Assembly: GCA_963575745.1 (NCBI GenBank)
Contig: CAUYUJ010022392.1
Location: 152,001 to 216,000 of the forward strand
Origin: Prorocentrum cordatum
Lineage: Eukaryota; Sar; Dinophyceae; Prorocentrales; Prorocentraceae
Length of the DNA: 64,000 bases
Direction: 5' to 3'
Both the position numbers and the translations under genes were made by a program. Numbering within the stretch: the stretch's first letter is position 1; each line of letters begins with the position of its first letter. Shown here one piece after another: positions 9,791-20,030 of this stretch. Under the pieces are notes generated by a model that had not been told where the DNA came from, ran no database searches, and worked only from the letters and a program-made list of their open reading frames with translations.

Positions 9791-10496
9791 TGGGGAAAGG
9801 GAGCGGTGCTCCCGCGCTGCGCAGCCCTGCGTCGACGACACGTCAAGAGCAGCCACGGCGATCAAACTGCTGCGCTTTGCATCTGCCCTCAATCCCGAAT
9901 GGGTGCTCGAAGGCCCCGGGGGGGGGGGGCCCGGGAGGGGGCCCGGGAGACCGCAACCACCGAGAAAGCAGCTGGACCCCGCCCTCTTCCAGGCGAACGT
10001 TGGAGGGAAAGCAGAGAGGGGGGGGGGACCAGGGAGAGCGATGCAAGTCGGTGGAGGCGCGCGCGGGGTCGGCAGAGAGGCCGGAGTCCCGCCCCGTACG
10101 CACCTGTGGCGCCCTTCCTGCCCTGCGCCTTCTGCTGCTTCAGCTTCTCCCTCCAGTCCTGAGGGGGGGGCAGCGGGCCGCGGCCAACGGCAAGAGACGA
10201 GCATCTGTACAGGTCCCCCTCCTTCCTGCTCTCGCTCCCGTCATCCTCGAATTCACGGTGTTCTCCCTTCCCGAGAAGGGGGGGGGGGGACGAGGTGGAC
10301 CCTCATTGTGAACTATTCCCCTTCGAAAGTGAGGCCCGGGATGCGATGCGGCGGGGGCGTGCTGGGGTGGGGGCCCGTCTTGTGATCGGCGTGCTCGTTT
10401 TGGCCAAGGTGCCGCTCTGGCTCGCTGGCCACAACTCGGGCCACGGGGGCGGCCGCCGGGGCCGTCTCACGAGAGCGCATTCTTCAGATGCGAGGG
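9791..10496. other. No recognisable gene
   Basis: G-runs of 8-10 bases break all frames into unconvincing pieces, and no domain or repeat family is recognised apart from homopolymer G tracts. Confidence 0.4.
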
Positions 10497-10640
10497 GCGA
10501 GGAGGAGGAGGAGGAGGAGGAGGAGGAGGAGGAGGGCGAGGAGGAGGAGGAGGGGGAGGAGGGGGAGGAGGAGGAGGAGGAGGAGGAGGAGGAGGAGGAG
10601 GAGGAGGAGGAGGAGGAGGAGGAGGGAGGAGGAGGGGGAG
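10497..10640. repeat. GGA microsatellite
   Basis: Nearly pure GGA/GGAG repeats of about 140 bp. This is one of about fifteen GGA/TCC tracts in the window. Poly-Glu, poly-Arg and poly-Gly frames here are not genes. Confidence 0.95.
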
Positions 10641-11744
10641 GGGGAGGAGGGCGCGTGGAAGGAGACTTGGATCGATGGTGCAGCGCTTGCCTTTCCTGGC
10701 CCTAGACCAATACATCCGGCCAGATCTTGCAAAGGCCCCAGGAGGCCGCCGAGAGGCCTCCGGGTGGCTCCCGAGAGATCCACAGGAGGTCTCCGCGAGG
10801 CGCTCGAGGGGCCAAGCCGCCTCGTGTCCACGACCCAGACACGGCGGCGAGATTGGCCGGTACATCCGCCGCCCACTGTGCTTGCCACAAGGGTGCTTGG
10901 CGGGCCACGCAACTATGCTGTGGCTCAGAACAGCAGCGTCGCTAGAGCCGCTCAGACAAAAAACAACTGTATCTCGGAGTCGAACACATCATAAGTACGT
11001 ATTTGACGCGGATGTTGCCAAATGTGCAGCTCAATTTCTGGCGCTTCCGTTTGCGCGTCAGGAGTGCACGAACCTTAGCATGTGTCGACTGAACGACCCC
11101 TGGGGGCTCCCCCTTAGAAGTTCCAAATGCTATGCCTCCTACATCGGGATGCTCTTGGGGCTCTGGAAGGAGAGGTATCGATGGTACCTAAACCAGTGAT
11201 TCATCTGACTCGCTCGAGACACTCTCACGACCTGCTCTGAAAACAGATCTCAAAAATCTCCTTCCCCAAATTTTTCTCAAACAAAAACCGGGCTTTCCTT
11301 TCCGTGTCCAAATCCTTCTCGGTACCTGAAGACATTTCCATTTTGTCTGTTACGTTGCTTTGAGCTGCTTTGCATTGCTTTGAACTGATTTGCATTCCAA
11401 TGCATTGTTTTGCATTGCTTTGCACTGCTTGGCTTTGCATTGCTTTGCATCGCTTTGCGCTGCATTGCATTGCAACGCGATGCGTTGCATTGCTCTGGAT
11501 TGCTTGCGTCGCGTGGACCTTATAGACAGCATCATATGTATTGCATCACCAAGACTGCACAACATTGGTTGCACAACATAGAGCGCAAGAGATCACTGCT
11601 TGGGGTCCAGGCTCGGGAAGTTGGTGGAATTCATCTTTCTTCCGACGGAAGATTATCCGCTACCGTGCCCTTAAGGCACGAGTTGGAGTGTCCTCAGGTC
11701 CTTGGCCTAGTCCCTGAAGCCTCAGCCCCCAATCCTAAGGATTC
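10641..11744. other. No recognisable gene; TGCATTGCTT repeats
   Basis: A plus-strand frame from about 10675 to 11199 (174 codons) has no recognisable domain. At 11340-11500 lies a degenerate tandem repeat of TGCATTGCTT/TGCTTTGCAT type. Nothing else is supported. Confidence 0.4.
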
Positions 11745-12480
11745 TTTCAGGGACCCGGGCCTGAAATTGCCAACTCTTCTGACGCGCGTCGCGAGGCCCC
11801 TGGGGCCAGGGGCCTCTTGTCGTATGATTTTTCGGGCCCAAGAAGGCCCCAAGACGGGCCAAGAGCGCCCCAAGAGGCCCCAAGAGTCGCCGAAAGACCA
11901 CTCCAAGGCGCCCAAGATGGTCGCAAGACGGCCCAAGATGCCCCCAAGACGCCCGAAGAGGCCTCCAAGAGACCTCCCAAGAGGACCCCCAAAGGCGCAA
12001 ATCATGGATTTTCTTTTGGTTCTGAAATCTGTTGGCGTCCTCGCCTTTTCGGCTCCCTGACGCTCCAGGACGGCCCAAGAGGCTCCCAAGATCGTCCCAA
12101 GACCGCCCATGATGCCTCCAAGAGGGCCCCAAAACGGCCCAACAGGCGCCCAACACGGCCCGAGAGGCCCCCAAGCCGGCTCCGAGAAGGGGGCCCCGAC
12201 GGGGGACCCGAATGGACATCTCGAGCCCTCGGCCCCGAAGGCTCCCAGGAGGCCCCAAGAGACCCCCACGAGGCCGCTAAGAGGCCCCAAGAGACCCCCA
12301 AGAGACCCGCAGGAAACTTACAAAAAATGCATCCAAGAAGCTCCCACGAGGCCCCCAAGAGGCCCCCAAGAAGCCCCCAAACTGCCCCCAAGAGGCTCCC
12401 GCGCGAGCTCCGAAGAGACACCGAAAAATATCCCGGAGGACTCTGGCCCACAACCAAGGCACGGTGGCGGGGTGGACCGT
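11745..12480 (+). mobile_element. Retroposon-like non-coding element, CCAAGAGGCC family
   Basis: Same organisation and local sequence as the 776-bp insertion at 44935-45710: a GC-rich head (GAGGCCCCTGGGG), CCAAGACGGGCCAAGAG repeats, a central spacer containing TTTTCGGCT and GACGCTCCA, more repeats, and a tail beginning near GCCCACAAC. The spacer similarity (11995-12100 against 45260-45360) shows true homology rather than chance similarity of short repeats. The boundaries are approximate and no target duplication was identified for this copy. Confidence 0.6.
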
Positions 12481-12519
12481 TGGCTATTCGATACATGGTG
12501 CAAGCCTAAGCGTCAGCGA

Positions 12520-13025
12520 CGCGGCGATGGGCGGCAACGTGACGAAACCTCCCCCCCAGACCCACCCAGCGCACGAGGCGGTAACGACGCGGCAACGGGC
12601 GGCAACGTGGCGACATCTCGCTGGACCCACCCAGCGCCCGAGGCGGCAACGGGCGGCAATGCGGCGAAGCCTCCTCAGACCCACCCGGCGCACGAGGCGC
12701 CAACCAGGCGGCAAACAGGCGGCATCATGGCGAAACCTCGCCGGACCCACCCAGCGCACGGGACGGCAACGAGGCGGCAACGGGCGGCAACGCGGCGAAA
12801 GACACCTCGTCAGACCCACCCAGCGCCCGAGGCGGCAACGAGGCGGCAACGAGGCGGCAACGCGGCGAAGCCTCGCCAGACCCACCCAGCGCACGAGGAG
12901 GCACCGACGTGGCAACGGGCGGCACCGCGGCGAAGCCCTGCTGGGCGCACCCAGCGCATGAGACGGCAACGAGGCGGCAACGGGCGGCAACGTGGCGACA
13001 CCTCGCCAGGCCCAGCCAATCTCTC
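12520..13025. repeat. Minisatellite of about 60-80 bp, GGACCCACCCAGCGC type
   Basis: Tandem units with GGACCCACCCAGCGC, GAGGCGGCAACG and GCGGCGAAGCCTCG. Unit lengths vary because the inner GGCGGCAACG segment is itself repeated. A related array is at 54360-54600. The Arg/Ala/Pro-rich frames are repeat products. Confidence 0.85.
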
Positions 13026-13675
13026 AGTGACCGCACAAAAAGCCCCATAAGTGCAACCACTGTTTGGGGAAACAAGTTTCCCACTTGCTCTCGGCCCGTC
13101 TCGCTGCCAGCATGTAAAATGCGCGCGCGTGCACACACACACACACTCACTCACACACGCGCCTCTGATACATCTAAAATGGCCCAAGGTGTCTCGGCTG
13201 TGGACTGCGAATTGCCTTTCAGTCCTCCTGGGCTTTGGTGTTATGAAGTGTGTCCCTAGCTAAAACGTTGTCCCAAGGAGTTCGCAAGATGCCCCTCAGG
13301 CGCCCAGAGCAAACCTCACGAGGCCCAGAGGGCCCGATTGGGCTCAAAAGTGGTGCGAAAAGCGCGGGACGCCTTGGGCTAGGATCACCTCTGGCACCCC
13401 CCGTTGATGATTCTGCAACTGCCGCTTCCCGACCGCGGTCCGCTGGGCCGCTGGCAGAACTACGTCTCCGCCGTCCGAAGTCGTCGAAGTCTCCTTTCTC
13501 GTCCTCGCCCTCCGCGCGGGCTGAGCCAAGAATCGCACGGCGTGGACGACGCAGAAAACGACGGACCCGACCACGTCGACGACGGACGACGCAGAGTGCG
13601 GCGCGGATCGGTCAGGCTCGAGCCCTTGGAGTGGACGTGGACGCCGCCTAGAGGTGGGCCACGGTAGAGTGGTCG
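13026..13675. other. No recognisable gene; short CA repeat
   Basis: A short CACA tract lies at 13131-13162. Frames in the rest of the interval lack recognisable domains. Confidence 0.4.
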
Positions 13676-13888
13676 GAGGAAGGAGGAGGAGAAGGAAGAG
13701 GAAGAGGAGGAGGAAGACGAGGAGGAGGAGGGGGTAATCAAGGGAGGAGGAAGAGGAGGAAGAGGAGGAGGAGGAGGAGAAAGAGGAGGAGGAGGAGGAG
13801 GAGGAAGGAGGAGGAGGAGGGGGAGGGAGGAGGAGGAGGAGGAGGAGGAGGAGGAGGAGGAGGAGGAGGAGGAGGAGGAGGAGGAGTC
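13676..13888. repeat. GGA microsatellite
   Basis: Interrupted GGA/GAAGAG repeats of about 210 bp, followed by a palindromic CCGATGCACCGAAGATGCAT segment that resembles the ATCGCCGATGCATCGGCGAT arms of the element at 15.5 kb. Confidence 0.93.
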
Positions 13889-14990
13889 GCGCAGCACCGC
13901 CGATGCACCGAAGATGCATCGGCGAACGTCAGGATGGGGAGAGCCAGGCTCCAGATCGGGGCCGCGTCCCCGACGCAGCGGCCGCGGGGCGCGATCCCTC
14001 TACTCTACATCCACTTCAGTCCCGAGGAGGACTTGAACGCCTCGGTGTCGCATCGGAGTCTTCACGGGACTGCCTGGAAAACTCGCCCCCCCCCCATTGG
14101 ATCGGAGCGAGCCCGACACCACAAACCAGGAGCGCAATAATGTTGCCCCAAGATGCACACAGGAGGCCCCGAAAACGCGCCGACAGGCCCCCAAAACGAA
14201 CCCAAAGCGATTTCAAAACGGCTTTCAAGAGATCCTGCCCCCCCAGAAGAAATACAAGGGGTCGGCGGATGTGGCGTAATCCTATAGAATCTTCATGGGA
14301 CTGCCTGGTCGTGGGGTCATCTTTTCGCAACGGCGTCCCCCTCCCTCCCCGTCCAACATTGCATTGTAACTCCTGGCGCGGCAGCGACCCCGTCACGAGC
14401 CACCTTTGGATAAAGGAGGGTGGGGGGGTGCTGAATCGATCCGTCAAATTTTTCCTCAGGATGGTTGTGCGCTCCTGTTCGCAGATGAGCAGATGGAGTC
14501 CAAAGCGGAGGCGTCATGACCGAGACGTTGCGCCGTGCGCCGAACCGCCACTGGCGGGGTCCTGAGTCGAAGAACCCTGCAGACTCGCGCTCTGCAGACA
14601 GGGAAGGGTTCACCATCCGAAGTCTCTGGACGGTTTGCTGTGAGCACGCCCTGCTCTCGCCGCGCGGTGCAGCTCCTCCCGGAGCAGCCACGGGCTCCGA
14701 GGAGGTCGCGTGGCGAGGGCCGCCCGCCCTCCCCACGAGGGCGCGCAGCTGGCGGACGGGGCGAGCGGCGCGACGCGCGTGCCCGCCGACGGGCGGCCCC
14801 CCTCGGGAGCGGCGCGGGCGGCCCGGTGCCTGGTCAGAGCCCGCGTGTGTGCGGGGTGATCACCGGCCCCGCTCCGAGCGGGCCCGGCTTCCGTCTCCCG
14901 TCCGCCCGCGCCGGGCCGTCCCCCCTCCTCCTCACGCGCATCGCGGCCCAATTAGCGACGGTATGCCCCACATTTGCTCCATGCGCCGGC
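13889..14990. other. No recognisable gene
   Basis: Several GC-rich open frames overlap on both strands but no domain is recognisable. The right edge adjoins a LINE relic on the minus strand. Confidence 0.35.
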
Positions 14991-14999
14991 GCAGTCACT

Positions 15000-15350
15000 C
15001 TGCCTAGCCGCCGGCGCAAAACGTGTGCGAGATGATCCGTCTCCAAGTTGTTCCACAACGTCCGGTCTCCAGCCGCATCCAGCCGCGTCATGGTATAGTC
15101 CCCAAAGGGAGGTCGTACAAGCTGTGGGATGCCGTCGCGCCACCTCTTCCGCTGCCCTCCGTGCCTGCGCATCGCTGGCCTGGCGTCGCGGACATCGGGC
15201 TTCCACGCCGCGGCCGGTCTGGTCCACCACTGGTGGGATGGTGCTGCGATTTCGCCCTGCCCATCGCCAGTTGCGCTTGTGGCAGCGGGTCGAGGGCCAG
15301 GCGAGCATCGAACGAAGAGACCTTCCACTGTCTGTGAAGCCTGGGGAGAT
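15000..15350 (-). pseudogene. LINE 3'-end relic (C-terminal reverse-transcriptase tail)
   Basis: On the minus strand the translation contains GGQRKRWRDGIPQLV followed by TRLDAAGDRTLWNNLET. This matches the general pattern (basic-RW-D-D/G-I ... W/T-R-L-A-x-D-R-x-x-W-x-x-L-E) seen at the C-terminus of many non-LTR retrotransposon ORF2 proteins. Upstream coding-like text appears in other frames, so the copy is frameshifted. No catalytic reverse-transcriptase motif is present. The family assignment rests on this tail pattern only. Confidence 0.45.
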
Positions 15351-15522
15351 CCGCAGGATCGGATCGGAGTGGGTCCCACCCAGGTGGGGGGAAGCTGCTG
15401 TGCAGCGACTCGGAGGGACGGGGGAGGGGGGAAGAAGCACCGCTGGGAGAGCCAAGCCTACTGCGGCGAGCGGGGCAAAAGAACAGGGACTCCGCGCACA
15501 GCGGCCGTGCCGCCACCAGATG

Positions 15523-15722
15523 CCTCCTAGATGGGGTCGGAGAAGGTGGGGTCGGAGGATCGCGGCGAATCGCCGATGCATCGGCGATGCGTCGCCGACG
15601 TCGGCGACTCATCGGCGACGTCGGCGTGGAGAAAATCGGGCTCCGCATCGAGCAACATCGCCGATGCATCGGCGATGCGGCGCGATCCTCCGACCCCATC
15701 TGCCCCGACCCCATCTAGGAGG
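15523..15722. mobile_element. Long-TIR MITE with palindromic arms
   Basis: 200 bp with near-perfect inverted arms of about 65 bp, beginning CCTCCTAGATGGGGTCGG. Each arm contains the self-complementary block ATCGCCGATGCATCGGCGAT (15569-15588 and 15657-15676). The structure can form a hairpin with smaller hairpins in each arm. No coding capacity. Related palindromic blocks (ATCGGCGATACGTCGCCGAT) occur at 16.64 and 42.41 kb. Confidence 0.75.
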
Positions 15723-16020
15723 CCTAGAGCCGCAGGGCCCGCTCTGGCCGGCTGGGCAGGCCGAAGGAGGCAGGCCTCACTCGTGCCAAGAGCGCCGCTG
15801 TCCCGCTGTCTTCGCAGCACGGCTGCAAGGCCGCTGGTGTCTGAGCTATACGTCAATTGGCAACCGCGTGGCGTCTGGACAGTTTGGGCGGTTCTTTGCG
15901 AGCCGCCGAACGCTTCCAGCTCGATCGACTGGCTCTGGCAACCCCGAATCCAAAACAATCCGGCTTCCGCTGGCCCTCCGCCACTTGCCGCCGAAGACGC
16001 ACGGCGATCACAGCAACGAG

Positions 16021-16110
16021 TAGGGGAACGAAGAATGTCACAAACAGAAAACCTCGGGGGTCCGCGCGGACCTCCGAATTATTATGTTCGTGTCACTGTT
16101 CGTTCCCCTA
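16021..16110. mobile_element. Short foldback element, CGCGCGGA family
   Basis: A 90-bp near-palindrome from TAGGGGAACGAA to TTCGTTCCCCTA, with GGGGGTCCGCGCGGACCTCC at the centre. It is the minimal form of a family whose longer members lie at 35.0, 59.5 and 60.2 kb, with a partial one at 27.8 kb. Confidence 0.7.
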
Positions 16111-16134
16111 GATTTGTGTCGTTGTTTATGACAC

Positions 16135-16164
16135 TCCTCCTGTAGAGGGACAGGCCCGATTTAA
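16135..16164. mobile_element. Right end of a TCGGGC-family MITE
   Basis: CTCCTGTAGAGGGACAGGCC followed by CGATTTAA matches the right ends at 36376 and 45874. It lies 25 bp from the foldback element ending at 16110. The left end is missing or too diverged to see. Confidence 0.6.
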
Positions 16165-16383
16165 CCCTAGATGGCAGCAGCAAGAGGAACCGATCCATCG
16201 ATCCCTCGACGGCGAAGCCTTTCCTCTTGGAGCGCCAGGTCGTCGAAGCGCGCGGCCACGCGAGCGCAGGGTCGGGAACAGGGGCCCCCCTCTTCGCCAA
16301 AGGCCCGAGGCCATCCTGCAAAACCCAAGTAAGAAACACGCGTCGGGGTGGAGGGCCCAGACGCGAACAGCACAAGGGAGCCC

Positions 16384-16461
16384 TTTCCTCCTCCTCCTCC
16401 TCCGCCTTCCCCTCCTCCCACTCCTCCTCCTCCTCCTCCTCCTCCTCCTCCTCCTCCTCAA
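16384..16461. repeat. TCC microsatellite
   Basis: TCC/CCT repeat of about 75 bp. Confidence 0.93.
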
Positions 16462-16629
16462 CACTCGCGCCAGCTGTATTACCATGGGCCCGATCAGGCC
16501 ATCACCACCAGATTTGCCAAGGCGTCCACGACTCGACGCCCCGCGCGTCGCTGCCTCGAGATGGTCGAAGTGGAGGCCAGCGGTGGTGGGGGGGAGCGTT
16601 TGGGGAGGACCAGCTCGTGGGGGAAGCCA

Positions 16630-16770
16630 CCGAGCTGGGATCGGCGATACGTCGCCGATGGAGCGGCGATGGGCCCCCGATCGCAGATCCGCGCGCTCCT
16701 GGGCGGAGTGGGCTGTCGGGGCCCCCGTGGGCGATCCATGGGCGATTGGGGGCCGATGCGTCCCAGCCTG
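16630..16770. repeat. Dispersed repeat shared with 42.4 kb
   Basis: Starts GGGATCGGCGATACGTCGCC and includes GCTCCTGGGCGGAG and GCCCCCGTGGGCGATCCATG. The same order of motifs occurs at 42408-42530. Similarity continues weakly into the following coding-like segment, so the family may be longer than marked. Confidence 0.65.
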
Positions 16771-16779
16771 AGCCCAGCT

Positions 16780-16935
16780 GCCCCTGGCGTTGGCCCTGAG
16801 AGAAGGACTGCGCCTCCGGCCTCTTCTCCACCACCTGGCGGTCGTTGAAGCCGCCGGCCCGGCCGCCCTCGGCGTCCCGCAGCTGGCGCTTGAGGGCCCT
16901 CTCCGCGTCTTTGTACGCCTGCCACGGGGCGGCCA
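16780..16935 (-). other. Coding-like segment, possible exon
   Basis: The minus-strand frame reads AYKDAERALKRQLRDAEGG and continues FNDRQVVEKRPEAQSF. It has high-GC third positions and an amphipathic, charged composition unlike the repeat-derived frames nearby. A candidate acceptor (GTGGCAG) precedes it. A degraded homologue of the same DNA lies near 42640, so it could instead be part of a repeat family. The protein is not recognised. Confidence 0.3.
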
Positions 16936-17457
16936 GACAAGCTGCTCTTCTCCAGTGCACGTTCCATGGGGAAGGGGGGGAGGGAGAAAAGGAGAAGGCG
17001 CGATCGGCGATGACACGTCCGGGGGCTTCCAAGAAAGGGGCGTCCAACCGGGGGGGGCGGCAACTCAGCATGCCGTGCCTGCGCGCATGCGTCATTACTT
17101 CTTCGCAAACTGCTGTCGGAGGCGACTCCGACTCTTGCCTGACAGACGCACGATGGGCAAGCGGAGCTACAGCCCAAATGCGTCATCTCCCCAAGTTCGG
17201 GTGGCACTCCATTGAGGCTGGCTTGGCGCAGGAACAGGCAGAGTCCCAGCGCATTGGCAAGGACGTGCTGGCGCAGGCGATGCATCTTGGGTTGTGATGG
17301 AGCCTCTCGGGAAGTTCGGCGGTAAAGTCGAAAGACTCATAATACCCATCGTGTAGTCCCGTCCGACTCGTGACGCTCGGGGTGGCAGGTTGGGTCATTG
17401 AGGTGATGGTCGAGCTTGAACTTTGGAACTCCGCCCCCCGATCTCGTCACTGGGACC

Positions 17458-17547
17458 CTGGACGGCAGATTGGAAGACCGCGAACTGAGCATCGACCTCG
17501 CCGTGCTTACTCCCATCTCCCCCCACAGGAAGGATGTCGGAACCGCT
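17458..17547 (+). repeat. 90-bp exact inverted duplication, copy 1
   Basis: Every base of this segment recurs inverted at 18258-18347. In the conserved frame it reads EDRELSIDLAVLTPI and continues into SPHRKDVGTA. It ends with a pyrimidine-rich stretch and CAG (CTCCCCCCACAG) followed by GAAGGATG, which resembles a 3' splice site. Identity stops abruptly at both ends. Confidence 0.8.
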
Positions 17548-17817
17548 CGGTCTTGCTCATCCGCCTCCGTCTTCCCTGTCCGGGCAGACACTCCTGGAAC
17601 TGCCGCGCACAGAAGGAACAATGACCCAGGCCTGTCTTAGCCACGCTGCGTCACGCACCATGTGGAACGCGGCATCTGGTTTTTGAGTTCAAAAAGATTG
17701 GCTTTGAAGCCAAACCTGTTTTTTGATTCAGGAAGTGTTTTTTTGTTTCCATTTTTGTTTGTGAAAGGCCTTCTGAATTCGAGAACTCGTCGCGCACCAT
17801 GCGCCCCGTGTGTCGGG

Positions 17818-17965
17818 AGACTCTCCATGGGGGGGGATCCCATGGGGGGGCAGGAAGGGATCACCCCCATGGGATCCCCTCCTGCCCCCCCATGGGATCC
17901 CCAGGGGATCCTATGGGATCCTCCCCCCTGGGATCCTATCCCCCCCATGGGATCCCCCCCCGTGA
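17818..17965. repeat. GGATCCCATGGGG palindromic repeats
   Basis: Repeated GGGATCC/CCATGGG blocks on both strands form an irregular palindrome of about 150 bp, flanked by GAGACTCTCCATGG at the left and GTGAAGAGTCTCCCG at the right. Confidence 0.75.
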
Positions 17966-18123
17966 AGAGTCTCCCGAGTGTGGCCCCGAGCCGCTGCCGC
18001 CAAGGGCGGCGCCGCGCTGCGGCTGGACCGCGGGGCACGCGCCGAGCCTGCAGGCCGGACAGGGGGGGGGAAGGGCCTGGCCTGGGGGGCCTCTCGCGGG
18101 ACCCGGTGCAGGGCACTGCCAGG

Positions 18124-18185
18124 GCAGCTCTCCTCCTCCTCCTCCTCCTCCTCCTCTTCCTCCTCTTCCTCCTCCTCCTCCTCTT
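18124..18185. repeat. TCC microsatellite and short GGT tract
   Basis: TCC repeats between the two arms of the 90-bp inverted duplication, followed by a short GGT tract at 18203-18222. Confidence 0.9.
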
Positions 18186-18257
18186 TCCCCCCATCGAACT
18201 TGTGGTGGTGGTGGTGGTGGAAAACAGGCTCATCATCTCTGGTCCTCGGAAGGTCCC

Positions 18258-18347
18258 AGCGGTTCCGACATCCTTCCTGTGGGGGGAGATGGGAGTAAGC
18301 ACGGCGAGGTCGATGCTCAGTTCGCGGTCTTCCAATCTGCCGTCCAG
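18258..18347 (-). repeat. 90-bp exact inverted duplication, copy 2
   Basis: Exact reverse complement of 17458-17547, with the same open frame on the minus strand. The 710-bp spacer between the copies contains the GGATCC palindromes and a TCC tract. Conservation without a single change suggests either a very recent duplication or an assembly artefact. Confidence 0.8.
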
Positions 18348-19844
18348 CCGTGCAGGGCACCCGATTTTGCTCCGGCGCGTCTCTGCAGGGCCGTCTCCGC
18401 CTCTCGGGCGGGAGGGAGCCCGCGGGAAGGAGAACCTGGCAGAGCCAGAGGGCGACTCGAGCAAGCAGTCATGCAATGTGCATCGTCGATGTCTGCTGCT
18501 TGCAAGCTTCCGGCTCGTTCAATCGTCGACTGCATGCATCGTGCTGTCAAACCTCGCTCGCAATGCAAACCAATTATGTCCTGCGAGGACCTCGGGGAAC
18601 CATGTGATAACGGATGGGCCGGCACGCCGATTCTCGACATGAGCCCTCCGCACCTGCACGTCCAAACCGTTACTCCCGAAGCCCTCACCCACAGCCTACG
18701 GAGGTATTCCGTGACACACTCCCGTGCGATGCCTTCTGCACGGTCTGGCTCAATGAGGCCATCGCGCGCAGTGCAACCGGGCCTCCGGCCGAGAAGCCGA
18801 ACCCCGACCTCCACCCCCCAGAGACGTCCGCGCTGGCGCAATCCCCCTTGCACCTGAAGCCGCGAACGCAAAGCGACTTGCCCGGTACACGTGCCTGGGC
18901 CACTCATGACCGCATGCGAGGCGAGCGCCTCCCCATCTGAGCAACTTCACCCACTGCCAGTGAGCGACAAACATTTTTTTCTGCCCCAGCACCGATATCG
19001 AACTGAGTCCGCTTCCCCTCAAGGGGGCTATCACCACCACTCCAAACGAAATACGGGCAAGAACAGCTGCGATGCTTTGTAGCGGCAGCACTCGAGAGCG
19101 GCAAGTGGCAAGCAAGGAGAGGAAGATGATTGAAAGAACTCAGTGAGCGACAATCAAAAGGGGCCTTACGCGAGATGACACGGCGACCCTACGCGGCGGC
19201 TCACGCGGGCCGTCACCGTGGCACACACTGGAGACGAGGGCGCTTTCGCGCGCCCTTCCGCGAGCAGCTTGCGAGCGAGTGCCAGCGCAAGCGACCCCGC
19301 TTATGGGCGCCGCTCACTTCGCCCGCCGCGGGCGATGGCAGCTGCTCGGGAGACGCTGCGGAGGGTCGGGGCGCCGCACACCTCTTGTTACCGCACGCGC
19401 GACTCCGGGCGCGGACGCGCGCGAGATCCTGCCAACCGTGGGGCCCACCTGGCCGAGCGCCCCCGCGCCCGGCGGCTGGAAGCTGCTGGCCTCGCCCCTG
19501 CACCACCTGGACCGCGGAGCCCCCGAGCGCGGCGCGGTGCGAGAGGCGCACGGCGCCGAGTCGCACAGCGACGCGGCGACCGGTGTGGAGCCGCAGACGT
19601 CCACGGGCTGACCGACCTCCGCGCGCAGTGCGCCTTCGAGCTTCGAGCTGCGCTGGGTGGTGCGCGCTGCGGCACAGCAGCGGCCCTTTGGGGCTCGCCG
19701 CGCCTGCGCACGCCGCCCGGCGAGCCCTCGGCGAGCGCGATTGTCGCTCGGCCCCGCCCAGCGGCCGCGTCGGCCCAACGCGCGGCGTGCCTCCTGCTCC
19801 CTCCTCCCTTGAGCCATGGTGGAAGGGCTCGGGGCTGCGCAGGA
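18348..19844. other. No recognisable gene; one exon-like stretch
   Basis: Most frames are unconvincing. At about 19396-19611 (plus strand) a frame ending in a stop reads ILPTVGPTWPSAPAPGGWKL and then SPLHHLDRGAPERGAVREAH, with strongly GC-ending codons and a plausible amino-acid mix. It could be a terminal exon, but no start, donor or family is recognised. Confidence 0.3.
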
Positions 19845-19951
19845 GGAGGAGGAGGAGAAGGAGGAGGAGGAAGGAGGAGGAGGAAGGAGGAGGAGGAAGG
19901 AGGAGGGGGAGGATGAGGAGGAGGAGGAGGAGGAGGAGGAGGAGGAGGAGA

Positions 19952-19988
<37 letters not shown>

Positions 19989-20030
19989 GGAGGAGGAGGA
20001 GGAGGAGGAGGAGGAGGAGGAGGAGGACCA
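19845..20030. repeat. GGA microsatellite with GAT run
   Basis: GGA repeats interrupted by a GAT run (about 19951-19990). It directly abuts the composite element that starts at 20031, as a GGA/TCC tract does at the same end of that element's other copy at 27.56 kb. Confidence 0.93.

Noticed and set aside
17637-18476. 279-codon minus frame containing EDRELSIDLAVLTPI
   Set aside because: The frame crosses the GGATCC palindromes and the TCC tract; only the 90-bp duplicated segment looks meaningful, so the whole is not called as a gene.
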